Below are positions 1 through 10,556 of a stretch of DNA of 64,000 nt, piece after piece (within the stretch, counting starts at the first letter, position 1; each line of letters begins with the position of its first letter). The DNA lies in NCBI GenBank assembly GCA_009193035.1, contig SWDT01000120.1:296473-360472 (forward strand). Direction: 5' to 3'. The DNA is from Halicephalobus mephisto. Lineage: Eukaryota; Nematoda; Chromadorea; Rhabditida; Panagrolaimidae. The notes below the pieces were generated by a model that saw only the letters and a list, made by a program, of their open reading frames with translations, made no database searches and was not told where the DNA came from. Position numbers and translations under genes: made by a program.

Positions 1-773
1 TCTCATTGATTTGTGGATAAAAAATGGTTTCTTAACTCCGTGATAATAATGAAAATCAGCTTCAATTAATTTTCGTCTTATTGCTCAGAAAGTGACAGAA
101 TCATTTTCTAGATCGAGAACTGCAATTTTGATATTTGTGAATATAATTATGAAAAGTTCCTAATGTATTATAAACAAGTCATTAAATATTTTATATCAAT
201 GTCAATATAATACTTATCTCCAAAGTAAAAAAAAAGATAATCCATATCTGTTTTTATCTTAATGTATTATAAATAAGTCATTAAATATTTTATATCAATG
301 TCAATATAATACTTATCTCCAAGGTAAAAGAAAATTATAATCCACATGTTTTTATCCTAATGTATTATAAATAAGTCATTAAATACTTTATATCAATGTC
401 AATATAACACTTATCTCCAAGGTAAAAGAAAATTATAATCCATATCTGTTTTTATCCTAATGTATTATAAACTTATAGAATTAAACTCCAAAACCTCAAG
501 TTTTAGAATTCTTTATGAGGTTCTTGAAATTCATGTTGCTAACATTTTGTAACTACGTTGATTTTTATAATAGTTTAATTTGATTATTTGTGTAGATTGT
601 TGAATTCGTCAAGAAATCAGGCGCTTTATTTTCATTGTCACTTTTTCAACAATAAAACAAGGAAAGGAACAAAACACGCAATGGAGCTGGAAGACTACGT
701 TTCTTCAATATTTGCGCCAGAATAAGGAACGAGGCGTGGTGGAAAAGGCAAGAAGAGTCTCGATTCCGGAGTT
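1..773. other. Intergenic, repeat-bearing 3' flank of the Nop16-domain gene
   Basis: No coding region is visible. It holds the tandem repeat at 161-471 and, near 626-631, a TTTATT that on the minus strand reads AATAAA and is a likely polyadenylation signal for the Nop16-domain gene ending at 774. Confidence 0.5.
161..471. repeat. Tandem repeat, three ~99-bp units plus a stub
   Basis: Units start at 161, 260 and 358 (99, 98 and 100 bp) with TAATGTATTATAAA; a fourth start at 458 breaks off after about 14 bp. Copies differ at only a few positions, so the array is fairly young. No coding content seen. Confidence 0.9.
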
Positions 774-2710
774 TCAGCAGATGCTACTGATGGGTTTGCC
801 TTCTGCCTTGGCCTTGAGATAAGGTTCATATTGAGGACTATCGCGGAAAATACGGATCTTCCTTTTCAAGCTAGTGGCACTATCCAGATAAACGTTTTTC
901 TTGTCTTGAGCCATTGCCTAAAGATCAATATTAATTTTTTTTTGATTTAAATGAAAGTTTTAACCTCGTAATCTTCTCCGTAAGTCTCCATCATGTATGC
1001 ACAGTATTCAATGTCCTGAGGCAAGAGCTTGTGTTGACGTGCTCGAGGAGGACGTCGTTCAATCTTCGGAGGCAAAACCAGAGGAACGATAGGTTCAATT
1101 TTGACGTGCTTGAGGGGTTGAGATTCGGCTTTATGTTGGATAACTTGATAGGCATTAGTGACGAATTGAGCTACAGTTTCTGCGAACTTCGTCGGAGTTC
1201 CGTCTTTTTCAAACTGAAGAGCTGAGGTACCGTTGACAACTACTTGTTCGATGAGCTGATCTCCTATGGCCTTAGGGGAAGTTGATTCAGTGGGGGTTTC
1301 GGCAGTGGCTTGTTTAGAAATCGATTCATTGCTACTTGATTTATTGCTGCTCAAGCTGGCATCAGAAGTCGACTTGTTGCCCTGAAAATTCCGAATTTAT
1401 TTTCAATTACCATAATTACTGTATTTTTACCTTTTTGCCATTTTTGCCCGTTTGGAAATCCGTAACATCAACACCACTATCGACTGAACATTTCTGAAAA
1501 TATAAAAATTAAATTAATTAAAAACTTGTTGACAAACCGTGTGAGGAGCATCTTGAGCAGACCCGACAGATGACATATCCAAAACCAATTCTTGAGAAAG
1601 TTCTTTTTTATTCTTCTGTTGATCGGGTTGATTATCTTCAGAAATAGAATTAGCATTTCGTTTATTTTTCTTTTGTTGTTTTTGTTGCTTCTTAGATTGT
1701 TTCGATTGATGATTATCCTGGTGTCCATTCTGTTTAGCTGCTTGTTGAGATTTAACTTCAACCTTTCCAATGACTTCTTCAACATCATCCTTATTAGCTT
1801 CCTGTTGACGTTTCTTCTCAGCTTCATGTTTAACTTTTTCCTCAGCTTCTTGTTTAGCTTTTTCCTCAGCTTCCTTTTTGGCTTTTTCTTCAGCTTCTTT
1901 CTTGGCTTTATCTGCTTCTTGTTTGGCTTTTTTCTCGGCTTCTTGTTTAGCTTTTTCCTCAGCTTCTTTCTTGGCTTTTTCTTCTGCTTCTTTCTTTGCT
2001 TTTTCCTCGGCTTCTTGTTTAGCTTTTTCTTCAGCTTCTTTCTTGGCTTTCTTTTCAGCTTCCTTCTTGGCTTTCTCTGCTTCCTTTTTGGCTTTTTCCT
2101 CGGCTAATTTCTTTTGTTTTTCTTCTTCTTTTTTGCGTCTTTCCTCAGCTTCTCTAGCTTCAGCTTCTTCACGTTTACGTTGTTCCTCAACTTGTCTCTT
2201 AGCTTCTTCAGCAGCTCTTTTTTTCTTTTCTTCCTCTTTTCTTTTTTGTTCCTCTTGACGTTTTATTTCCTTTTCACGACGTTTTTGTTCTTTTTCTTGC
2301 TGTAATTTTCGTCAAATAAGCATAAGATAAAAAATAAGAAAAACCTCACCTCTTTTTGGGCAAATTGAAGTTTTTTCTTATCATCATTTTCGGACGTAAT
2401 GACTTGAACCTTAAATCCGCTTATTAACGAAAAAATTTTACAAAAAAATATACATTTTTTTCAGCAAAGTCCTCTTCGATCTGTTTCGAATCGTGAAAAA
2501 CAACATGAGCTTTTTTAACAAGGTATTTTGGATCATGTGTTGATGTAGAATTAATCCTGTAAAATAATTTTTTTTATATTTAATTAATTAAAAAACAAAC
2601 CAGCTGCGAACGGAAGTTCTGTAAGCAGAGAAACGTTTTCCTCGGGCATTTACTCGGGAACGAACGACGAAACTGCGTTTTTCACGTCGAACTGCCTTTG
2701 GCGACCGCAT
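774..2710 (-). CDS. NOP16: Nop16-domain nucleolar protein with long charged helix
   Basis: Seven minus-strand exons: 2710-2601, 2556-2454, 2409-2350, 2299-1538, 1493-1431, 1381-965 and 917-774, joining in frame to 552 residues with TGA at 774. The C terminus carries the Nop16 signature: DIEYCAYMMETYGEDYE runs across the last intron into AMAQDKKNVY, then a basic KRKIRIF segment. Nop16 works in nucleolar 60S ribosome assembly. Unusual is the roughly 160-residue run of EAEEKAK/KKEAEEK heptad-like units in exon 4, followed by a Gln/Lys/Asn-rich stretch; ordinary Nop16 is about 180-230 residues and lacks this. The N terminus (MRSPKAVRREKR) is basic. The exon 2/3 junction uses a weak AAG acceptor and is the least sure. 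A TTTGCAG just upstream of the ATG could be a trans-splice site. Domain call good; N-terminal structure moderate. Confidence 0.78.
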
Positions 2711-2994
2711 TCTGAATACACGTTGATGCCTTCAAATTTGGCCAATTTCAGACACTGCAAACAAGGGAAAAAAATTCGTTAACGATCGATAAGGGCAACA
2801 GCACCTAGAAAATGGATTTAATGAACAAAAATAAATTTATTTCGAAATGTCAACGTGAAAGAAAATCGAACATAAACAACAAAAACGTAAGCAGACGAGA
2901 TTTCTTATCCGGTTCGATAGATTATGACAACTTTCAAATTCTCGTTTTAAAGTATCTCAACCATTATTAAATTATTTTAAAATTTTACAAAATT

Positions 2995-3180
2995 TCAAAA
3001 AAAAAATTTTTACAAAATTTTAAAATTAAAAAAAAACTTTTACAAAATTTTAAAATTAAAAAAAAACTTTTACAAAATTTTAAAATTAAAAAAAAACTTT
3101 TACAAAATTTTAAAATTAAAAAAAAATTTTTACAAAATTTTAAAATTAAAAAAAAACTTTTACAAAATTTTTAAATTTTT
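2995..3180. repeat. ~30-bp A/T minisatellite
   Basis: About six head-to-tail copies of a unit close to TTTTACAAAATTTTAAAATT followed by an A-run and C. Copies are almost identical. It lies about 300 bp upstream of the Nop16-domain gene start. Confidence 0.85.
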
Positions 3181-3539
3181 AAAAAAATTTTTAATTTTCA
3201 TAATTTTTTTTCTAAAAATTTCAAAAAAAACTTTTAAATTTTAAATTTTTTTTGACAAATGTCTGAAAATTTCGAAAAATTTTTCAAATATTGATTTTGA
3301 ATTTTTAATAAAAAAATTTTCAACGAATTTTTGAAAATTTCGAAAACTTTTTACTTTAAACATTAATTTCGAATTTTTTGAAATTTTTCATTATTTCGAA
3401 AATTTTTAGAGAATTCAAAAAAATGAAAAACTAAATTCACCGCCAAAAATTAACTATTTGAAAATGGGAATGAGTTAGACCCGAGGGAGGGGTCTCTGAA
3501 AAGATAAAACAGAATCGGCTTCCTCCAGCAAAATTTCTC

Positions 3540-3890
3540 TTAAAAAATAAATACCTATAAGGGAGCTTGCCTAAAATATATAGGGCTTACATGGGGGAAG
3601 GGGGTCCTAGAAAAGTGCCATGTAAGTGTTATACATTTTAGGGAAATTTTCTAAATTAAAAAAAGCTAAAATAACCTATAAGAGAGTTTGTTTAAAATAT
3701 ACAAGGCTTATATGGCGGTTTTCCGGGATCCCCCTTCCATATAAGCCTTATGTATTTATTTTAGGGAAATTTCCTAAATTAAAAAAAGCTAAAATAACCT
3801 ATAAGAGAGCTTGTTTAAAATATACAAGGCTTATATGGCGGTTTTCCGGGATCCCCCTCCCATATAAGCCTTACATATTTTAGAGAAACT
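3540..3890. repeat. ~128-bp satellite with palindromic core
   Basis: Two close copies (about 3619-3745 and 3746-3873) plus a degraded upstream part. Each carries CTAAATTAAAAAAAGCTAAA, then AAGGCTTATATGG, a short C/G-rich spacer (CCGGGATCCCCC), and the exact reverse complement CCATATAAGCCTT, so every unit can fold into a 13-bp hairpin. The 85-codon open frame across both copies simply repeats itself and is taken as repeat-derived, not a gene. Confidence 0.85.
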
Positions 3891-4654
3891 CCCTTATCAG
3901 AGAAATTTTAACTTTAGAGCTGTAAATACTGAAAAAACGTGATTTTAGGAATAAAAAAACAAAAAATAAGAAGAAATTTTGCGCGAATTCTTACTCAAAA
4001 TTTATGTTATCTGGGCCTGGAATGACTATTGATGGCCTTGAAATGAAAAAAAAGAAAGTGTAAGGCGTGTACATTTTTTTTCAAGTCTTAAAAAAATGAA
4101 ACTTCAACATTGTGGCTGGAGGAACACTCCGATTTTAGGCCAATGTTACGAAATATTCCTTTCGTTGAAGTGAAAAATCAAAAAAGCTAGAAACCATCTG
4201 GACTGAATACATAATAAAGATCGATCCGTTGAAATTTATTTTGCGCAAAGATTATTTCCGGAAAAACAGCAAAAATTTTCGGATAAGTGGATCAGAAAAC
4301 TTACATACACTGTATTAACCTTGCTTTGTTTCAAGAACAGATTAAACACATGTTCGAGTAAGTTAAAATACATAAAAATTGAAGAAATTGTTTACATAAA
4401 AAAAACTGTTAAAAAATTTTTAGTTTTTTTCCGAAAAAAATTATCCAACAAGCTCTATGGCGACCTCAACAACGTTGAAACACCCTGAGGCAAAATACCT
4501 ATGGCAATTGTCGCTCGCTCCTCCGCAACTTTTAGTTCTAAAGTATTTCAAAAACATAAACGAAAATTGATTCAATTGTTCAGAGCACAGCATTGATTTG
4601 CTGATGCGATTGTCGTTTTTGTGTGCACACAAAAGGCACATACTATGTAATGAT

Positions 4655-5345
4655 GGATATATTAAAACAACGCCCATGTATCAAATATATTGTGTTTTAT
4701 ATGTCGATACATTGAATAAAACACAGCTATATATCAGTTCAATTCATATATCGATATATTAGAGCTATTTTTATATATAGTCTTAGATATATACCCTAAT
4801 ACAGTATCAGGAATATATCTCAACATGATATTAAAACAGATCTAAATACAGTATTAAAAATAGATCTCAATATGCATATGAAAAATTTATGATATAAAAT
4901 ATGTAGATGTATTACAACGGCTCTAATATGCCGGATACACTGTATTTTACATACCGATACATTGAACATTATACATATACATCATACTCAACTTATGTAC
5001 TAATATATTAGAGTCATTTTTGTATATAGTCTTAGATATATACCTTAATACGATACTAAATCTATATCTCAACATGATATTAAAACAGATCTAAATATAG
5101 TATCAGAAACAGATCTCAATATGATATTAAAATATATCTAAATATCGTATCAGAAACAGATCTAAATATCGTATCAGAAATGAACTTCAATATACACACA
5201 AAAAATATATATGATTTGTAATGTATAAATATGTTAAAATAACGCAGATGTATTGGATATACTATATTTTACACACCGATACATTGAACATAATACACAT
5301 GAATTATGTTCGTTTTATGTAACGGTGCATTAAAGTTATTTTTTT
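4655..5345. repeat. Composite AT satellite, CGATACATTGAA family
   Basis: CGATACATTGAA(C/T)A recurs at about 4705, 4955 and 5277 inside longer similar blocks (periods about 250 and 320 bp). These contain sub-repeats such as ATCTCAATATGATATTAAAA and AGTCTTAGATATATACC. A small relative with inverted ends lies near 35.76-35.88 kb. Confidence 0.75.
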
Positions 5346-7161
5346 GCGAAAAATGAGGAAAGCGTGTTGCACGAGAGTACTTTGTCATTGCCGACAAGGT
5401 AAACAGCTTACTTTTTACTAAACCCTGAATTTGTTCTCAAGAGATTTTCATGTTTGTTCCAGTGTTCTTAAAAATTGTTTTTGAATTTAAAAAAATTCAA
5501 AAGTTCACATTTATTAAGTTTATTAAAAGTGTTTTTTTTCAATGTAAATTCTGGGGACATGCGAGGATACACAAGATAAAAAACAAAAAAATAAAAAAAT
5601 CAAAACGTGGTACACAGGAACATAACAACTGGCAGAATTGCTGTTTTTGAATGGAAGACAGTCGTTTCACATATGTTGAAAAAAACGGAAAACGACAGCC
5701 ACTTTTTTACTTTTGAGTACTGCAAAATTCGACGTGTTCAACAGCTTCCATGCGATCCATTTTATTTTTTTGGATTTGCTGAAAATAATCTTCATCAAGA
5801 AGTAGATTTTAAAAAATAAATTATAATAAAAAAATTGTAATAAAAAAATTAAATAAATTCTATAATTTATTTTTTAAAATTTTTTAGAAAAAATAAAATA
5901 AATTTTATCTCATTTTAATTTTTTTTTAAATTTTATCAATAAATAATCCGAAAAATAAAGCAAATTTTATTTAATTTATTTTTAAAAAATTTCCATCAAT
6001 AAATAATTCAAAAAACATTAAATTCTAAATGATCTATTTTTTTGAATTAATTAAAAATAATTTTTATAAAAAATAATATTAAATAAAATTAAAGCAAATT
6101 TAGTATTATCCATTTTTTAAATTAAAAATAATTTTAAAAAAAAGTAATTTTTATGAAAAAAAATAATTTTAAAAAAAAGTAATTTTTATGAAAAAAAATA
6201 ATTTTAAAAAAAAGTAATTTTTATAAAAAAAATAATTTATAAAAAAGTAATTTTTATAAAAAAGTAATTTTAAAAATAATAATTTTAAAAAAAAGTAATT
6301 TTAAAAACATTAAATTTCACATGATTCATTTTTTTCGAATTTGATAAAAATAATCCTCTTTAAAATTTAATTTTCAAAATTAAAACAAATCCCATGTGAT
6401 TTATTTTGTTTTTAAATTTGTTAAAATTGATTTTCATCAACAAAATTCCAAAAAATCAAAAAACTTTTATTTGATCTATTTTTTTTTGGATTTGCTGAAA
6501 ATAATTTTCATCAAAACTAAATTTAAAAAAAATTAGAGCAAATTCCATGTGATCTATTTTTTTAAGATTTTTTAAAAACAATTTTTATCGAAATTAAATT
6601 TTACAATTTTTTAAAATTAAAAAAAATAATTTTTATCGAAATTAAATTTTTAAAAAAATTAAATTTTATAATTTTTTAAAATTAAAAAAAAATAATTTTT
6701 ATATAAATTAAATTTTATGATTTTTTTAAAATTAAAAAAATTTTTATATAAATTAAATTTTATTATTTATTTGATTTTTGCTGAATTTTTGAAAAATAAT
6801 TATAATTTAATTTAAAAAATTAAAATAAATTCTATGATTTAATTTTTCTAAATTTTGGAAATTATTTCGATCATAATGTAATCTTTGAAAATTAAAGCAA
6901 ATTAAACATCAGTGTTCAAGACAAATTAGGAAAATTTTCAAGGTTAATTTATGGTAGAATTAATGCCTTTGTTGTATGTATAAAAAAGCAACCCTCATCA
7001 ATCAATTCCGTCGAAATTGAACCGAAACATACCCCTTTAAGGAAAGAAATCAGGTCTGTATCTGGTGATTTGAAAAATTTTTCGGGACTTTTTACAAGGA
7101 GCATTGTCGCTTTACAATCTAAAATTTGATCGAATTTTGTTTTTCACCAAAAATAGAAAAA

Positions 7162-9844
7162 TCACTTGCTCTTGGATTCTGCGATAACAATGTGTTCTGA
7201 GTTTTCTCCGATGTGACGAACACATACTGAAAAAAGTTTTTTAAAAATTTTTTGTTTTGAACTCACCCGGTATATCGTTGATGTTGTTATCAAAATCGAC
7301 AATCCTCGTGATGAATTGATTGTGTTCTTTGATAAAAATGTTGCCAGAAAGCTATAAATGATGAAACAGATTATTTTTATCAAAAAAAAATTACCCTGAC
7401 GATGTTGGTGTTGTTTTTCAGTCGCAGACCCCAGACAAGATGGGAGTACATCGGGTCGTGGTCTCTGGGGGGACTGATTTCGATTTCATTGCATTCAAGG
7501 GACGGATTTGTCACATTGAAAATTTTCTTGATTCCGTCGTTGAACTTAGTGGTGATGGAATCTGAAGACAGTGCCTGGACCCATCGTCCTTTTAATCTGT
7601 CCAAAGTTACCGGAAGACATTCACATTTTGGTTTCGGTAAAGAAGAAAGTGGATGAGTGGAGAGTTGGAGGTCGTCTTCAGATTCCAGAGAATATCTAAG
7701 TTGTTTTTGGAGAGAACTCAATCTGCCAGATTTGCCAAATTTGATTGTTTGTAGAATTTTCTGAATTTTAAATTGTTTATTTTCTGATTTTTGTTTTTGT
7801 AGCAATTCCTGTTGTTGGTTTAATCTTTCTTCCAACGACTGGATTTTGTCTTTCATCTCTTTGATCACCGGAGGCGGTTTCATAGCCACAGGGGCTCTTC
7901 GAATTTCTTTGGCTTCAGAAGCAATGTCATTATTCTCGATGTTAGGCATATTCAAAAATGGGACGACGGAATTCAGAATAGCTTCAGAAGTTTCTTTAAT
8001 TTTGGTGTCCGGGGGTGGAGCTGGGGACACCGGAGGAGGGGTAGTTGTTGATTTATCTGCTATCGGAGTCATTTTTCTCGGATGATATCTTCTTCTATTT
8101 CCCCAAGATTCGGAATAATAATCTCCAGAATTCCGCGAATTCATACTAGGTCTGATAAGTTTCGGTGGAGGACCAGATCTGTGAGTTTCTCCGAGAATAG
8201 CATTGAGAACTTCTTCTTCATGTTCTGGTTGGACCATTTTTCCATCAACATAAAGAGGAGGAGGTTCTGTCGTCGTCGTCGTAGAATCTGGAGTTTGTTT
8301 ACTTGAAAAAAGCATATCTCCTTTGCCGAAAATGTTGTTTTTCAACAAAGAATTATCAGAAAATCCAAGGGAACTCGTGTTAAGACCAAATTCTTTGAGA
8401 TCGATCCCTAGCATTTCTGTTGCTTTGAACGGATTTTCGAGGATTTGACTGATCAGTCCTCCTCCAAGTGCTGAGGAGACAATTTTTCTAAAAATATTTA
8501 ATCATTTTCTGTAATTTAGAATTTACATGTTAAAATACTCAAATATCCAGTTTTTAACAAAAATTCACTAATTAATCGGATTATTCTTCCTCGTCGAAGA
8601 ATCAATCACCATTGACAAAATTTATTCACAGAAGATTGATAGATTCATTCACAAGAGATTTATTTGCAGAAGATTCAGAAATTCGTTCTGTTGGGATTTA
8701 GGATTAGTCGTCTTCTCTGAATGCTGACACAATTACAGTAGTAATATAGGACATTCGTATTAGAGTGTTATTTGTTGTACAATTGCTTCATACATAGTAG
8801 AACTTGGATATAAGATACCCCTGCTATAACATATTTCTTGTTATAGCATACAGTATGAGTGAGTTTGGTTAATCTGTTTTCAAATTCACCTCCGCTATAA
8901 TATATCATTTCTTATAACATACGTTTTGCCCGATCCCAAAGAGGTATCTTATATCCAAGTTCGACTATATATTGTATTTTAATTATAATAAAGAACTCCT
9001 CTTTCCTACCACATATCTACACATATTTAGAGGTCACAACACGTTTATAAGACGTTTTTTCGAAAAAAGTTAAAGAGTTCACACAAGTCTTGTAGGTAAT
9101 TTGAACTTATTTTCTACACCCAGAAGAATGACCATAGAAGGATAAAAATTCCTAAGTACACAGAAGACAATAAAGATATCAAATCTCTAAACAGCTCCAT
9201 GAAACTTTTTAAAGGGAATTTGAATAAAAACATAACCAAAGATCGTGCAATATTACACATAAAAAAGTTTAACTTTCGATCCAACAAAAGTGAAAATCGT
9301 CAATGTGAAATATTCATAAAAATGTGAGGATTTTGTTAGTTTGGGAATCGTTACTGGGATAAAAGTTACGTTTTTTGCTTATTGGAGCGGTTTTTGGATA
9401 GTGATTTTGACAGCACTAGTGAATTTCGGATAGTGACTAGAAAGTCCTGATTTCAATTGGAAGTAGACACTATCTCAAATCTCTATACACAAAAAAGCGT
9501 CATTTTAGGTACAACAAAAGTAGAAATCGTCATTATTATTTTAATTTAATCAAAAATGTCGAATATTCATAAAAATGTGAAGATTGTGTTAGTTTTGCAA
9601 TTTTTACAAAACAAAAAGTCGAATTTTTTTGTGCAGTTAAAATAAAAATTAATAATTACCTTATTTCTCCTGTTTTTCCATTTTGTACTTCTTGAATTGC
9701 CGCAGGAAATCTGTGCATGTTGGACAACAAATTCGCTGCTACTTGTTTTATCGGCAATGTGGTAGATTCTGAAGCAGGTGTTGTTGTGGATGAATCACAT
9801 TTGATCACAAATAAAATTAATAAAAATACAATTTTTATTTGCAT
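7162..9844 (-). CDS. Secreted Pro/Thr-rich protein, possible lipocalin-like C terminus
   Basis: Four exons: 9844-9660, 8487-7395, 7351-7267 and 7226-7162; the joins are in frame and give 475 residues. The start is fixed by a clear signal peptide (MQIKIVFLLILFVIKC) followed by a Ser/Thr-rich stretch. Then come a Gly-containing amphipathic segment, a TTTTTEPPP linker, a second Pro-rich linker, a coiled coil (QSLEERLNQQQELLQKQK) and a C-terminal domain of about 140 residues with CECLP, LKGRW, NPSLEC, VWGLRLKN and VCVRHIGEN. GRW after a Cys pair followed by alternating beta-like segments recalls lipocalins, but this is a guess. Likely extracellular or cuticle/matrix. Intron 1 (about 1.2 kb) holds a transposon and a dispersed repeat. 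The gene is probably nematode-specific; function unknown. Confidence 0.72.
8793..8969. mobile_element. pogo/Tigger-like MITE, TA target site
   Basis: A 177-bp element in intron 1 of the secreted-protein gene. Its ends are inverted copies: TAGAACTTGGATATAAGAT on the left and the reverse complement ending CCAAGTTCGACTA on the right. TA flanks both ends (8791-8792 and 8970-8971). It contains an inner perfect palindrome, GCTATAACA/TGTTATAGC. No coding capacity. Confidence 0.75.
9303..9595. repeat. Dispersed repeat, copy 1
   Basis: Nearly identical to 14985-15245 in the same orientation. Shared landmarks include TTTGGGAATCGTTACTGGGA, TTCAATTGGAAGTAGACACT and ACAAAAAAGCGTCATTTTAG. This copy carries an extra ~45 bp in which the phrase GGATAGTGA is duplicated. 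It sits in intron 1 of the secreted-protein gene. Family unknown. Confidence 0.85.
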
Positions 9845-10011
9845 TTTTACAAACGAAAATTTGAAATAATTTTTTTAAAAGAATATATCAAGCGTAGACA
9901 ATTTGACACATTTCCCAAAATGGTTCCAGGATAACGAGAAATCAATTGCGCAAGATGCTGGGTTAATCTAGGGCAGTTCAGTTCGATAATTCTCGTTTCA
10001 ATTAGAGAATA

Positions 10012-10548
10012 CAATGAACCACCTTAAATGCACCCTCGATAAGCGCAAATCCTCCCTAAAGACAATTGACGTACAACCTCGACCACGTGCTGCTTACTGT
10101 AGAACCACCTTAAATACACCCTCGATAAGCGTGAATCTTCTATATTATGGGTCTTCGGGACTGCGTAGAATGTTGAATAGTTAATTATAGTTACACAGCT
10201 CCGAGATTAAGGGAAGGCTTGAGGTTCATATCATAGGCAGTTTTTCTAACAATTTTATTCAACATTATCAAGCGAATAGAAAAGAGACGTCTCCTTAGGC
10301 TCGTCAGTCCGAATCGACGGAGCTCCACAAACAGTTCAGTAGATTCAATAAAACGATCTCATGCCCTCTCCCCGCAGGGTTCAGTTTTCCTAGCCTTACA
10401 TTCCGATCTAGGTGCGTCGGCTGACAGGACGGAGACTCCCTGAGGGAATCCTCTGGTAGTTGAATTTCACATATATTATTTATACTATATCTCTGTAAAA
10501 GCAACATTTCTCCTGTCCCTTCAGATTGCATTCAAGGAAGTTCTACTG
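10012..10548. mobile_element. Larger pogo/Tigger-like non-autonomous element
   Basis: 537 bp flanked by TA (10010-10011 and 10549-10550). The left end is CAATGAACCACCTTAAATGC; the right end read inward is CAGTAGAACTTCCTTGAATG. The left end motif is partly duplicated inside at about 10095-10130. No transposase frame. It is GC-richer than its surroundings. The right edge is only 6 bp beyond the stop codon of the IQ-motif gene, so it supplies that gene's 3' untranslated region. Confidence 0.7.
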
Positions 10549-10556
10549 TAATAAAA

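Larger units (their letters stand above)
2711..7161. other. Intergenic, repeat-dominated and AT-rich
   Basis: Apart from the three repeat blocks listed separately, this is A/T-run DNA. 5820-6850 is built from short drifting units such as AAAAAAAAGTAATTTTTATG. Open frames of 60-85 codons here (3626-3883, 4441-4677, 5450-5819) look accidental: two lie in repeats and none has a recognisable motif or matching splice partner. Confidence 0.5.

Noticed and set aside
1592..2305. Three long plus-strand frames of Phe/Leu/Ser (e.g. FLFGFFLGFLFSFFLSF) looking like membrane proteins
   Set aside because: They are the reverse complement of the Lys/Glu/Ala helix of the Nop16-domain gene, whose minus frame joins flanking exons in phase.
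3626..3883. 85-codon frame with an internally repeated peptide (KKAKITYKR...)
   Set aside because: The repetition follows the ~128-bp DNA satellite; no start context, splice sites or conserved motif.
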